Shown here in pieces: positions 1-9,034 of a stretch of 64,000 bases of DNA. Location: positions 558,001-622,000 of the forward strand of contig OW568865.1 in the NCBI GenBank assembly GCA_938743325.2, read 5' to 3'. The notes beneath the pieces are model-generated. The model saw only the letters and a list, made by a program, of their open reading frames with translations. It was not told where the DNA came from and searched no databases. The translations under genes and the position numbers were made by a program. This DNA comes from Pycnococcus provasolii (lineage: Eukaryota; Chlorophyta; Pseudoscourfieldiophyceae; Pseudoscourfieldiales; Pycnococcaceae). Position 1 is the first letter of the stretch, and the number at the start of each line of letters is the position of its first letter.

Positions 1-345
1 TTCTGGCGCCTAGCTCGAAGAGCGCGTCGAGCACGCGTGCGGCGACGACTCCCGTTTCCGAGCCGTGCGTTTGAATCTCCACGACATCCTCGCGCGTGTA
101 CGACCTCGGCGCTTTCATTGCGAACAAGAGGCACTCGTCAAGAAGAACTCTCGAGGTGGGGTGCACGGCGCGTCCAAAGTACACGCGGTGGCTTTCCGGC
201 GTCCACTCCTCTTCTTTGTTCGTTCCCGCAGGTTCGAAGATGTGCGTCGCATATTCCAGCGCCTGCGGTCCACTGATTCGCACGACAGCCACTGCACCTC
301 CGCACGGCGCAGTCACTAACGCGGCGATGGTATCTGATGAAATCG
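1..345 (-). CDS. mnmE: MnmE/TrmE tRNA-modification GTPase, N-terminal part, runs off left edge
   Basis: The minus strand is open from about base 345 to the window edge. It encodes the TrmE N-terminal domain: a DTIAALVTAPCGGAVAVVRI stretch, then an RISGP motif, a DE-containing strand, and a block ending SYTREDVVEIQTHG, which matches the conserved SYTGEDVVEI/HGG region. The family is a folate-dependent GTPase that works with MnmG to modify the wobble uridine of tRNAs in bacteria, mitochondria and chloroplasts. The G domain lies outside the window. The frame stays open upstream through an Arg/Ser/Ala-rich stretch suited to an organelle transit peptide, but I found no in-frame ATG back to about base 540. 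The start is therefore unresolved and may lie in an upstream exon. Mitochondrial or plastid location is inferred. Confidence 0.85.
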
Positions 346-946
346 CCTCTTGCTGACTCGTCGCAGCGTTCGAATTTGATGCCCCAGGTCCAAGTCGACG
401 ACGTCTCGTCGCAGGACGGTTGCCATGAACATGAGCAGATGCACCACAAGGGCCACGTGGTACAAGTCGTGCGTGCTTTAAGCAAGCACACCTCGTAAGA
501 GAATGAACCGCCAACCTACCATGAACTTGAAATGAACGAAATGTGTGAAACCTTTTCATACTTTGCAACGGAAAGGAAAGATGTGACACAAAAGATAAAG
601 GACACACACAAAATCTGTCAGTGCAGTGGTTACGTGATACGTGTATACACGTGTGACGTGGCACAGAATACTTGAATGAGACGACACGAACACGACACGA
701 AGGGAAGGGAGGATGGGAAGGGCATCGGCGGCGGCGCGTGTTGTTTTTCCCACCACAGGCGTGAGCAGTTGAAACCCCCAATCCATCAATCGATAGTTCT
801 GTGTTTGGGGGTTCCGTGCCCGGGGGAGAGGTGGCTCACAAGGCTCACATATCATGGTATAGGTATGGCGTTCCCTTCATGACGGACTCATGCGTGGAAA
901 GAAAGGTACCGTATACCCTAGGAATGGCGTGCACATCGTTTTACTT
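346..946. other. Intergenic region between MnmE and ferredoxin-like genes
   Basis: No gene is supported here beyond a possible leader or first exon of the MnmE gene near 346-540. Small frames on both strands lack family features. The stretch holds the 14-bp palindrome at 639-652 and the 3' end of the ferredoxin-like gene. Confidence 0.5.
639..652. promoter_or_regulatory. Perfect 14-bp palindrome, possible binding site
   Basis: ACGTGTATACACGT equals its own reverse complement and carries two ACGT cores, as in G-box-like sites. It lies a few hundred bases upstream of the MnmE coding region. A regulatory role is inference from symmetry and position only. Confidence 0.25.
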
Positions 947-1549
947 TCAAAGCAGATTCAAAGGACGCATCACCTCCACCGCCACGGTGACGCCGTCCGT
1001 CTCCTTACTTAAAGTCAGCTGGCTCGCAAGACGCGCGTTATCCAAAAGCTCGTCCGTCTCCACGAGCTCCTCGTACGTCGTCAAAAGCAAGTCTTCCTCC
1101 TCCTTGGACCGCGGAGGGAACTTGTCGAGGAACGTGGGCTGCACGGTGACGCGGCATTCCTTCGACTTCACACCCCAAGTGCCCGCCGGCGCGTCGAACA
1201 GCGTCTTCAACTCCTCGTTGCAAATCTTGCGTCCTACTTCCGGGTTCTCGAAGATGCTGTCCAGCACGCTCGTACCCACACGTCCCTTGATCTGGTGCTT
1301 CTGTCCATCTGCGCTGAACACGTTCACGCTAACCGTCTCGACGTTTGGAAGCGCCGACGCGAACGCGCGGAACGGGACTGGAAAAGCAAGTGGCGAGGCC
1401 GATTTGCCGTAATTACTACCCCTAGCAGCGAGTGAGGCAGCTGAAGACGAAGACAACCCCAAAGACAACGCCGATGAGGACGACGCTGCCCTCCTAAGAG
1501 TCCGAGAGAGCGTATGAACGACACTAAGAGCGGCAGGCATGGCGGCCAT
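947..1549 (-). CDS. Ferredoxin-fold mitochondrial protein lacking the usual Fe-S cysteines (C1-FDX-like)
   Basis: This is a 200-residue protein starting at an ATG, with a second Met four codons in. Residues 1-65 are rich in Ala, Ser and Arg with almost no acids, like a mitochondrial presequence. The rest follows the adrenodoxin fold: a VSVNVFSADG-type first strand, a VGTSVLDSIF helix, an acidic EEEDLL helix, a T/DELLDNARLASQL segment and a VTVAVEV last strand. Normal 2Fe-2S ferredoxins have a CX5CX2C cluster and a fourth Cys in the RLxCQ segment. Here that segment reads RLASQ, and only isolated cysteines remain. Such degenerate ferredoxins are known in the bridge domain of plant and algal complex I, which is the best guess. 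Loss of cluster binding is inferred from sequence. Confidence 0.6.
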   Translation of the reverse strand: MAAMPAALSVVHTLSRTLRRAASSSSALSLGLSSSSAASLAARGSNYGKSASPLAFPVPFRAFASALPNVETVSVNVFSADGQKHQIKGRVGTSVLDSIFENPEVGRKICNEELKTLFDAPAGTWGVKSKECRVTVQPTFLDKFPPRSKEEEDLLLTTYEELVETDELLDNARLASQLTLSKETDGVTVAVEVMRPLNLL

Positions 1550-2656
1550 GCTTGGAGTGAGCCCTCCCGAGGTGGACGAATGAATACCTATTCGCCTGGG
1601 AAACCCTCGAGAGGCGAGAGGCGAGAGGCGAAAAACGGAGGAGGAGAGGAGGAAAAACCAGGGGAGGAACTTCCAGCTTAGAGGGTAGGACTATTCGGGA
1701 TCCCTTCGAGAACCAAAGCTCTTTTTTGCTTAATTGGCCTGGCCCATTCATTTCACCTTGCCCATTATTCTAATCACCTTGCACATGAATTCACCTTGCA
1801 CATGAACCTTGACGAACCGGCGACAAACCAACCGGCAGAAGATGGCGCAGCGACGACGGAACCTTCAACCAAACACCACAACGTCGCAAGTGAAGGCTCG
1901 GCGACAGCAGACGTCAGCAACGCCGAAGCCAGACGGAGTGTGACAGTAGTTCTTCTCGAGGACAACGTAGGCGCGGTGACGAGAGAGATGGTGAAGGAAA
2001 AGTATGGAGTCGTTACAAGGGAGAGAATAGGTCGAGCCCAATTCTATAACGGGGCGTCCCGTTATAGGGGTTTATCACGTGATCGGTCACGTGATCAACC
2101 AACGGCTCCTGTCGCAACCGTTGGGCGCGTGGGCGCGGTTAAGGTTGTACTCTCTCCACTCCCCACCTCAGTTTGGCGAGCTGACAGGCAGTGGTATCCA
2201 AGCCACTGTGCTTGGAGCGTCCTTTTTCAGAAACTCCCTCCAGCGTCCAGCCTTCCTGCTGATGAGCAACCACGAGCATCGCCTGCCGAGTGCCCCTGTG
2301 CTCAGCCCAGTAACCAGCGCCACTCGATCTGCATCCGCAAGCTCTCTGAGCCACTTCTGCCGTGCCAATGTTGCCGTTGTCACGTAGGATGGTGAGATGT
2401 GTAAGCACACTAACTCCTGTGCATAGTGTACCGCCAGCGGTGCCATCAGGTCCAACAATCGAAACCAGCAGCTGCACACGACGCATGGTACTCCTCCATC
2501 TTGAATGTGACTCAAACCAAACCAAGAGGTCCGGTAGGTACGGGATCCCTTAGGGTTTTCATGGTTCGGCTAAAAGTAGCTAGGGTTAGGGGTGAGATGT
2601 GCTCAGGTGATCTGCTCTCGTTCTGTTCCCGCGTTCCCGGGTTGTTCTCCCGCGAC
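1550..2656. other. Divergent intergenic region between ferredoxin-like and reticulon genes
   Basis: This 1.1 kb spacer separates two divergently transcribed genes. A plus-strand frame at 1796-2395 is open but low in complexity, resembles no family and ends in frame-neutral sequence, so I do not call it. The spacer holds a hairpin at 2044-2067, a doublet of G-box palindromes at 2075-2094, and a short telomere-like TAGGGTTAGGGG tract near 2581. Confidence 0.45.
2044..2094. promoter_or_regulatory. Hairpin plus doublet of TCACGTGA palindromes in a divergent promoter
   Basis: CTATAACGGG at 2044-2053 pairs with CCCGTTATAG at 2058-2067 across a 4-nt loop. Two copies of the 8-bp palindrome TCACGTGA follow at 2075-2082 and 2087-2094, 12 bp apart. 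CACGTG is the core of G-box/E-box sites bound by bZIP and bHLH factors. The pair sits between divergent genes, so a shared control site is plausible but unproven. Confidence 0.4.
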
Positions 2657-3568
2657 ATGTCCACTCCCGCGTCACCTGGCACGCCGGACGTGTCGTCTTT
2701 GTCGTTCAGCCCGTCGACGGCGCGAGACTCGCTAGAGCACGGTAACCTCCACGGCACTGTCGGTGACAGCCTTCAGCGGACCTCTTCGGATGCCGATGCG
2801 CTCGCTGTTGGGTCGTTGTCGTCATCATCAGCTTTGGTGTCGTCACGCACGTCGTCCGCGCTCTCTTACTGGAAAGATGCTGTTATGTGGAAGTCCCCAG
2901 TCACTTCCGTTACCCTGTACCTTGCAGGAATCTTCATCATCGGACTTGCACGAGCGTTCGCTGCCCTGCCGTTCATTCCTGTCTTCAGCAACGCGCTCAC
3001 GCTATTAATCTTCCTGAACGCAATTGGCATGATGCTCAAAAAGGAGAACTTCATAAGTGCCGAAAGCTGCGTGCGAGTGCTCAGCTATGGGCTCACAAGA
3101 GCCGCACGCGTGTACGATGACGTCGCACGCGCCAACGACCCGGCGACCATGGCTATCATCGTCGCGCTGCTCTGGCTCTGCGCTCTCGTTGGTCGACTCT
3201 TCTCAACTTACTTTCTGCTCGCGATGGCTTGGTCGGCGCTGTTCACTGTGCCCGTGACGTTCGACGCTGTGCTCTTCGGAGACGGTGCGGAAGCGGGTGC
3301 TATGTTGCCGGCTATATTGGCACAGGTGCGCAGCGCGGCCTTCGCACCAGTTAAGCTGTTGGACAAAGTGCGCATCGCCGTGTATGGAGTGCCCATCCAG
3401 CTGCGAGCCGTCGGCGCGTGCGCAATTATGGTTGCCGCGAGCTACCTCCCCTGGATGATTCTAATCAGGCTTGGCCTGCTCATCCACACTGTTTATCATG
3501 CCGCCATGAAATCGTCACCTTCGGTGGGTGTTGGTGCTGATGGTGGCGCGCACGCGCATGCTTCTTAA
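2657..3568 (+). CDS. Reticulon-domain ER membrane protein
   Basis: The 303-residue product has a Ser-rich, disordered N-terminus of about 80 residues. A reticulon homology domain follows, opening with an ALSYWKDAVMWKSPVTSVTL segment, equivalent to the family's YWRDPxxS start. Two long hydrophobic hairpins are visible, roughly residues 85-140 and 180-230, with a third hydrophobic stretch near 265-290. Reticulons shape tubular endoplasmic reticulum by wedging these hairpins into the outer leaflet. I chose the ATG at 2657 because the upstream in-frame sequence looks like leader; another in-frame Met lies further upstream. The gene is convergent with the GPAT gene, with only about 90 bp between them. 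Confidence 0.7.
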   Translation: MSTPASPGTPDVSSLSFSPSTARDSLEHGNLHGTVGDSLQRTSSDADALAVGSLSSSSALVSSRTSSALSYWKDAVMWKSPVTSVTLYLAGIFIIGLARAFAALPFIPVFSNALTLLIFLNAIGMMLKKENFISAESCVRVLSYGLTRAARVYDDVARANDPATMAIIVALLWLCALVGRLFSTYFLLAMAWSALFTVPVTFDAVLFGDGAEAGAMLPAILAQVRSAAFAPVKLLDKVRIAVYGVPIQLRAVGACAIMVAASYLPWMILIRLGLLIHTVYHAAMKSSPSVGVGADGGAHAHAS

Positions 3569-3657
3569 ATCCATTCCTCCTTTCCTTAAAAGGCTATAAA
3601 TTTTTTCGTAACACGTGTTCCTCTTCACAAAAACAGTTGTCAACCCCAAAAATGGTC

Positions 3658-5124
3658 CTACGCGGTGGCGTCCTTCCAAGGGCGAGCGGCACCCTCCGGG
3701 AGCGGGAAGTCGCTTCCCGTGCCCGTGCAACCTTCGATGGTTGTGTAAAGCTTGCAGACGGCGTCGTACACCTGCTTTGCCGTCTCCACCGCCAGCTCAT
3801 CCTTTTCCAAGTCCGCCTTCGCGCCAGCGCGCGCCTTGACCGCCTCCGGCGATAGGTCGATCTCCTCGGCGAGTGCGATGCCACATCCCGTGTAGTTCAC
3901 GACGCGCTTCTCTCCCAAGCTCTTCTCAAGACCGCTGGGCGGCGGCATGAGGTCGTACGTTGCCATCGAGAAGGGGTAGAAATGCGTCTTCGTGCCCCCA
4001 GCGCCAGCCTTCAGTGCGAGCTTCGTCATCAGCGCAATCGCGTCCTTGTCAAACTCGCCGGGCACGAGCGTTCCATCCGCCGCGCGACGGTCGCGTCCAC
4101 CATGCGGCGCGATCCAGATGAGCTGTCCACCCTCCTTGAGCTTTTGCTCCATCTCCTTCACCGTTTTGATGTTTTGCTTCATCTTGGCGGACCTCAGCTC
4201 GGGAACGTCGTTGATGTGTTTCTTGCTGTTTATGCAGAAGAGGTTTCGTCCCATGGAGAAGGGCTTGCACATGAGGTCGTCGACAACGCGGTCGCCGGCG
4301 ACGTACCTGCAGCTGTATCCGAGTCCCGGGTGGCTCGCTTCCGTCATGAGTGTGAGGAACGCGGCATCCGCCTCGCTCTGGTGGTTGGCAAACAGCACGA
4401 CGTTCTCACCCGCGTCGATCTGCGCTTTGGCTGTGTCGAAGTTCTTGATTCCTCCGACAATCGACCTGTCGTAGTCGATGAGCGCGCCAACGTACGCCTG
4501 TGCCATGTAGTAGTAGTCGAATGGACTTCGCACGCTGTAGTGTGTGCTTGCAAACTCGTGCGGGTTGTCGAGCTGGCGCGCGTACGCGCGCACGAGGACT
4601 TTGAAGATCTGAACAGCTTCCTTGAGTGCTTTTTCGTTGTCGCCGCTGTGCTTGATTGCGAGCTGCGTTCGGTAGCTGTCGAATAGCTCGATGAACGTCG
4701 TCTGGTACTTTGTCGGGAATCGTCCGGCAATCTTGTTGATGCCCTTTTCGTCGTTCACCGTGAGAAGGATGAGGTCAAGGATTCGCATTTTGATGAAGGA
4801 CTTGACCATGTCACGCTTTCTGCGTCGTTTCGGCGCTGCCACTTCTGCTTTCTTCGTTGCCGCCTTTGTTTTTTTCGTTTCGGCAGGTTTCTCCTTGACT
4901 TCCACGGGGCTGGACGACGCGCGTACCACGGTGTTAAATCGACCAGCAGTCGCATCACGCGCCCTGGCGATCCTTAAGGAGGACGAATTCTTACTCCTCC
5001 GAATCCTCATCATCATCGACGACGACATGGACGACGACGCCGATCGCGAAAGCGAGACTGACGATGACCTGGCAGAAGAAGCGCTAAGGGGTGAGGAGCC
5101 ACGAGCAAGGTGCATCATCATCAT
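3658..5124 (-). CDS. ATS1: Plastid glycerol-3-phosphate 1-O-acyltransferase (ATS1 type)
   Basis: The 488-residue enzyme makes lysophosphatidic acid from glycerol-3-phosphate and acyl-ACP, the first step of plastid glycerolipid synthesis. The acyltransferase block I motif appears as FANHQSEADAAF near residue 245, with His and Asp as the catalytic pair. The later blocks include the KPFSMGRNLFCINSKKH region and IWIAPHGGRDRR, all typical of the soluble plant plastid form. The first 100 residues are Ser/Arg-rich with few acids, a chloroplast transit peptide. I chose the first ATG of a run of four Met codons near 5124; the open frame continues upstream to about 5271 but without an ATG start. The length matches plant ATS1. 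Confidence 0.9.
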   Translation of the reverse strand: MMMMHLARGSSPLSASSARSSSVSLSRSASSSMSSSMMMRIRRSKNSSSLRIARARDATAGRFNTVVRASSSPVEVKEKPAETKKTKAATKKAEVAAPKRRRKRDMVKSFIKMRILDLILLTVNDEKGINKIAGRFPTKYQTTFIELFDSYRTQLAIKHSGDNEKALKEAVQIFKVLVRAYARQLDNPHEFASTHYSVRSPFDYYYMAQAYVGALIDYDRSIVGGIKNFDTAKAQIDAGENVVLFANHQSEADAAFLTLMTEASHPGLGYSCRYVAGDRVVDDLMCKPFSMGRNLFCINSKKHINDVPELRSAKMKQNIKTVKEMEQKLKEGGQLIWIAPHGGRDRRAADGTLVPGEFDKDAIALMTKLALKAGAGGTKTHFYPFSMATYDLMPPPSGLEKSLGEKRVVNYTGCGIALAEEIDLSPEAVKARAGAKADLEKDELAVETAKQVYDAVCKLYTTIEGCTGTGSDFPLPEGAARPWKDATA

Positions 5125-5296
5125 AATAGATACAGCAGCGTATGGCAGAACGGTACGAGATGGTACACACTCAAATAAAAAAAAGAATCGACCGTGATCG
5201 CCAGCTGAGACGGATTCCCGGGATGGGAGAGCTTTTAGTCTATTGAGGGCGCACTTCTTTCTCCACCGCACGTTAACAGGGTTGGCCTTTGGATTT

Positions 5297-5317
5297 CCCC
5301 CCGGGCAGCCCGGGGGG
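5297..5317. repeat. GC-only perfect hairpin, 10-bp arms with one-base loop
   Basis: CCCCCCGGGC is followed by A and its exact reverse complement GCCCGGGGGG. It lies upstream of the GPAT gene and about 115 bp left of the transposon target duplication. It could form a very stable stem; its role is unknown. Confidence 0.6.
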
Positions 5318-5396
5318 TAGAAAAAAGATTGACAAAACAGATCAGCGAGTCAGCGAGGGAAACAAACAGGAAACAAACGTGCGGGGATTCAGTTCG

Positions 5397-5441
5397 GGGT
5401 TTGAATTCGGGGTTTGGGGTTTCTGTTTCGGGGTTTAGATT
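5397..5441. repeat. GGGGTTT-rich tract with left 9-bp target-site duplication
   Basis: TTCGGGGTTT-like units recur in one orientation. The last nine bases, GTTTAGATT at 5433-5441, recur exactly at 9670-9678 beyond the right end of the transposon. This is the target-site duplication. Confidence 0.8.
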
Positions 5442-5786
5442 GAGAGGGGGATAATGGCGGAATGATCACAGTGGTAGTGGTGCAAGACCAACACCGGGTC
5501 CCCAGAATAACGGGAAAATTACTACCGAAAATTTACTGGTGCATTTACTGGTGCAGACTAAATTCACGGTACAAGAGTTGAGTTTTTCTGGGAAGCACGA
5601 CCTGAGTGCCCGTACTCTCGTACCGGTTTGGGTGAAGGGCCGACCTATCGCCCCGTTGTTCCCCGCCGACCTAACGCCCCGTTGTGGAGAGGTCCTCCTG
5701 GTTTTTTCGCCACCTCCAGGAGCCTCCTGGAGGTAGCGAAAAAACGGCCATCTCCGCCATCGCCATCACCACTCACCGCCCTTCAA
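5442..5786 (+). repeat. Left terminal inverted repeat of the 5.4-9.7 kb transposon
   Basis: 345 bp, matching the reverse complement of 9325-9669 at all but one position (near 5711). A 45-bp near-palindrome with 22-bp arms lies at 5701-5745, near its inner end. Confidence 0.9.
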
Positions 5787-5904
5787 CTTTACAATGTTCG
5801 ATGTGTGAGAGTGGCTCAACGGTGCATCGTCCCGAACGACCAAAAACTCTGCAACCGCCATCACCACCGGCCATCGCTCTCACAAGTGACATACGGGACC
5901 GGCC

Positions 5905-6799
5905 ATGGGGTGCGGGGCGTCGACGGCAACATCAACGGCGCGCAAGGAAGAACTCTGGCCGACGACAGTGTTGACAGTCAAGCCAACGAGGCAAGACGTC
6001 GATGATGGGAAGACTCAGGCCGAATATTCGTCCGAGTCGCCCGTGAGCCGCGCGGTGTCGCTCGCTTGGCTTGCAGAGTTTGTTAAGGCGCACGCCGGAA
6101 CGACGCACAGCTGGGAGGTTAACAAGGAGTTCATGGCTGAGGAGGATGGTGGTGGAAAGGATACGAGCTTGATCGTGACGTCTGACAACATAGAGATGCA
6201 CCGCGACAAGCGACGCGCGGCTGAAAAGTTAATGAGTGGCAAGCCGGTTCCGGTGCAGTACCGCGAGATCCCGTTCGAGCAGATGTACACGACGGACATC
6301 GTCGAGTGCTTCGTGCGTTCGCTTGCACGCAAAGAGCACATGAGCTACGCGCAAGCCGAGAATCTTCCTGTTGGCGCGCCGACGTACTTCATTTCGCACG
6401 CGTGGGGAAGCACTTTTGTCGACCTCGTGGAAAGTGTGAAAGGGGCACTCGCAGGCGCTGCTCAAAACGATACGTGTGGCTTGACATTTTCGCCATCAAC
6501 TAGGACGATACGGGTGGCGTATCTTCAGCCAGGAAAGAGCTCGACGACGGCCGCACGCTCGCTGGTACGATAGCGACGTTTCGCGCAACACTCGTCGTGC
6601 TGGATAAAGATCGCGTCATTCCGTTGACGAGGTTGTGGTGCCTGTACGAGATCGGGTCGACACCACCGAAAAGCTTCAACTCGTCACGCACGGCTTCTCG
6701 GAAAAGGGCGTGTCGCAGCACATTCGTAATATCGATGCGGAGACGGCGTTGTGCTTTTCGGATAGACAAAACACTGTTTGGGATGCATTGATTAGGTAA
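5905..6799 (+). pseudogene. Broken FISHAWG/WLDIFAINQ-family signalling gene, transposon cargo
   Basis: The sequence starts at an ATG with MGCGAS, a good N-myristoylation and palmitoylation signal. It encodes about 185 residues leading to a YFISHAWGSTFVDLVESV motif. The next family block, VWLDIFAIN, lies in the neighbouring frame. It is followed by an in-frame TAG where the family has Gln (INQ), then by DDTGG, a LVVLDKDRVIPLTRLWCLYE block, and a last segment in yet another frame. That makes two frame changes and one stop. Proteins with FISHAW...DIFxxNQ blocks are a TIR-like family expanded in algae, thought to be signalling or NAD-processing proteins. Tiny unrecognised introns could explain part of this, but the CAG-to-TAG position argues for decay. 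Confidence 0.65.
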
Positions 6800-6866
6800 A
6801 TCTGTAATATTGAATGTAACGTGTGCACTATCAAAATTTAGTTTAGCAACACAGATTAGTCATTTC

Positions 6867-7471
6867 TTACGGCGGCGTGACGCTCGCCCACACTGCGTCG
6901 GTCCTCTCCACGACGTCCCACCTGCCGGTCCACCCATCAGCAAGCACGACGGTGTCGCCGGCACAATTGCGCCGTGCAGACCCGTCTTCGTTCGTCAGAA
7001 ATACCGTTCCGCAAATAATGTGCACGCACTCCGCGGTCTTGCCCTTACCTCCCGGGAAGCTCCCAGGCGCGCACGACGAGAATCCGGCACGCGTACGCCC
7101 GTTGTCAAGAAACGTACGTGCGAGGCGCTCGGGCGATGTGCCTGCGCGTTCGAGCATGTGCGGCGCAAAACTAGCGAGCGACGCCACCACAGGCGTCGTG
7201 GACGCGCCAGGAAGATCGTCGTGCGCGTCGTTGATCCATACATTGTGAATCTGCTCGGTGATGTCCCAACGTCCGTACCAACCCTTTGACAGCACGACGA
7301 CGTCGCCCGCCCGGAAGTCGTGCCTCGTGCCGTCCGGGTCGGTCACCGCGCGCGCACCACTGAGCACGACGAACCACTCGGTGGTTTTTTTGTGGTTGGG
7401 GCTGTCCCAGCCTCCCTGCGTGCACACCCACGATCCGCACGAGAACGACGCGTCCGACGCGAGGTCAATCT

Positions 7472-7502
<31 letters not shown>

Positions 7503-7541
7503 AATCTGCTCCGCCGCCTCCTCCGGGTCAAGCAGCGTCAA
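6867..7541 (-). CDS. Two-domain cupin (DUF861/Cupin_3-like) protein, probably a gene remnant
   Basis: About 220 codons encode two similar cupin domains. The first has CGSWVCTQGGW, TEWFVVLSG, DFRAGDVVVLSKGWYGRWD; the second has CVHIICG, CAGDTVVLADGWTGRWDV. The GDxVVLxxGWxGRWD pattern matches Cupin_3 proteins related to (S)-ureidoglycine aminohydrolase. The metal-binding His residues of active cupins are not obvious, so catalysis is doubtful. The frame has no in-frame ATG before the first domain; 7541 is only the edge of a plausible start. A leader repeat encoding EQIDAA occurs three times across two frames at 7450-7545. It lies inside the transposon, opposite to its neighbours, and may be a captured and no longer functional copy. 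Confidence 0.5.
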
Positions 7542-7619
7542 TCTGCTCCGCCTCCTCCTCCGCCGCTGCCGCGTTCCCTTGCACAGCCGTCTCCACCTCT
7601 TCCGCCACCTTCACCGACG

Positions 7620-8558
7620 ATGCCGGATATGACGTGGCAGTACAACGACGCAATGGCGCGTCTTCTCGGCGAGCCGGTTGCCCCGCGCGCACCTGCCCCG
7701 GCACAAGCGCTGCCGCCTCACGATGCACCCAGCATCTTGGGCGCGTGCGCCGCCCAAGCGCGTCAGCGGCGTGCGGCAGCGTGACAGCGTCTGCGCCCGA
7801 GCGGCGTCGCGCCCGCCGAGGTGGCGGAGCTCGTCGCGCTCTCCGGCCGCTGCGCGTCCGCGCGCGACGTGCGCGAGACGTGCCGCGTGATAGAGTGCGT
7901 CGTGTACGAGGACGAGGCGCGCGAAACGTCCGTGCTCGACGCCGTGCACACCATGCGCCGCCTCAAGCGCGGCGGGGTGCTGACGCCGACGGCCATGTGG
8001 TCGGTGTGCCGCGATCAGACCAAGGTGAACGTCATGATGGACGCCGTGACGGTGCGGCGGGTCGTGTTTCACTTTGCGGCGAAACGCGACGAGGCCGACG
8101 TTTCGGCCGAGCTCTTTGCCAAGCGTCTGACGGACTTGCGGTGGGAGGACGTCGTGAAGACGCTGGCGCCGCTATGGAAGACGAACGTCGGCCACTTCGA
8201 GCCGGAGAGGGAGACGTCGATGGCGGCGCTGGCCGAGATGCAGCGAGCGTGCGCAAACGGCGTCGGCGACGGCGCCGAGCGAGAGGTGGTTCTCAGGCGC
8301 GCCCTGGGCGCCGCAAAGGGCGCGCGCGTCTCGCCGCGCAACGCAGAGTTTGCGCGCAAGGCGCCCACCGGCGCGGCGGCGGTCGCGCGCTGGTGGGCCG
8401 CGCGCGAGAAGGACGAAAAAGAGTGCGAAACGACGCTCGACCTCATGCGCTCGCCATATTCGAGCTGTCTGGAGGTGGACACGACCGACTGCCCGCTCTG
8501 GACGGCCACGCCCGATATGCTCAACACGCTCGCCATGACGGGCGCGCTCGCCGTGTGA
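7620..8558 (+). pseudogene. Unrecognised GC-rich gene, interrupted, transposon cargo
   Basis: An ATG at 7620 (MPDMTWQYNDAMARLLGEPV) opens a frame that is interrupted once and then continues in the same frame for about 245 codons to 8558. The long part is helical and rich in Ala, Arg and Val, with an AELVALSGRCASARDVRETC region and a C-terminus with LDLMRSPYSSCLEVDTTDCP. I recognise no family. Base composition is more GC-rich than the flanking host genes. It lies head to head with the bicupin frame and could be a captured host gene or have come from another element. Whether it is expressed cannot be judged. Confidence 0.4.
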
Positions 8559-8622
8559 GTGCGTCGCTCGCGGCGCGCGCTGTTGTAACATGAGTATTTC
8601 TTATCATAAAACCGCGTACACG

Positions 8623-8757
8623 ACTTCGCGCCGCCGCCGTCGCGCTGCCAGCGCGCCAAAGACACACACGCTCAGTCCCGCCCACGCACAACTTCGCGCC
8701 GCCGCCGTCGCGCTGCCAGCGCGCCAAAGACGCACACGCTCAGTCCCGCCCACGCGA
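8623..8757. repeat. Tandem duplication of a 68-bp unit
   Basis: The unit beginning ACTTCGCGCCGCCGCCGTCG occurs at 8623 and again at 8691, almost unchanged. On the minus strand it duplicates the end of a predicted membrane segment (AWAGLSVCVFGALAARRRR). Confidence 0.7.
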
Positions 8758-9034
8758 GCACCACGACGGCGAACCACGTCCAGAACGGCTCGAGGCTCGA
8801 GCTCCGACGAGCGCGCGCGGCGCCCGATGATGCGACGAGCAGCGGCGGAGGCGGCGGAGGCGGGGGTGACGGAGCGGGGGAGGGAGGAGGGGGCGACGAC
8901 GGCGTCGGCGTCGCGCACGTCGCGCTCGTCCACACGCCGCCGTCGACGACGGTGGTGAAGGCGTTGGGGCTGATCAGACCGACGCTTGGGTCGTTCCCGC
9001 GCAGCGCGCCGAGTCGTCTGATGCCGACACGCAC
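8672..9034 (-). pseudogene. Proline-rich single-pass membrane protein fragment, transposon cargo
   Basis: The minus strand encodes about 120 residues: a Cys-containing ectodomain piece, a Pro/Ser spacer (SSPPPPSPAPSPPPPPPPP), a membrane helix (FWTWFAVVVLAWAGLSVCVF) and an Arg-rich tail. Poly-Pro spacers before a membrane anchor are common in green-algal surface proteins. There is no ATG at the start. A different frame just upstream encodes MSPSVTVSRLAVGAGFVCVS, reminiscent of an RCC1-type repeat. This looks like the 3' end of a larger gene caught by the transposon. Confidence 0.4.

Noticed and set aside
801-1412. Plus-strand open frame opposite the ferredoxin-like gene
   Set aside because: It is the complementary reading of a supported minus-strand gene, low in complexity and without family features.
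1796-2395. Plus-strand frame of 199 codons in the divergent spacer
   Set aside because: Starts with an ATG but composition is not protein-like, no motif is visible, and it crosses the hairpin and G-box doublet.
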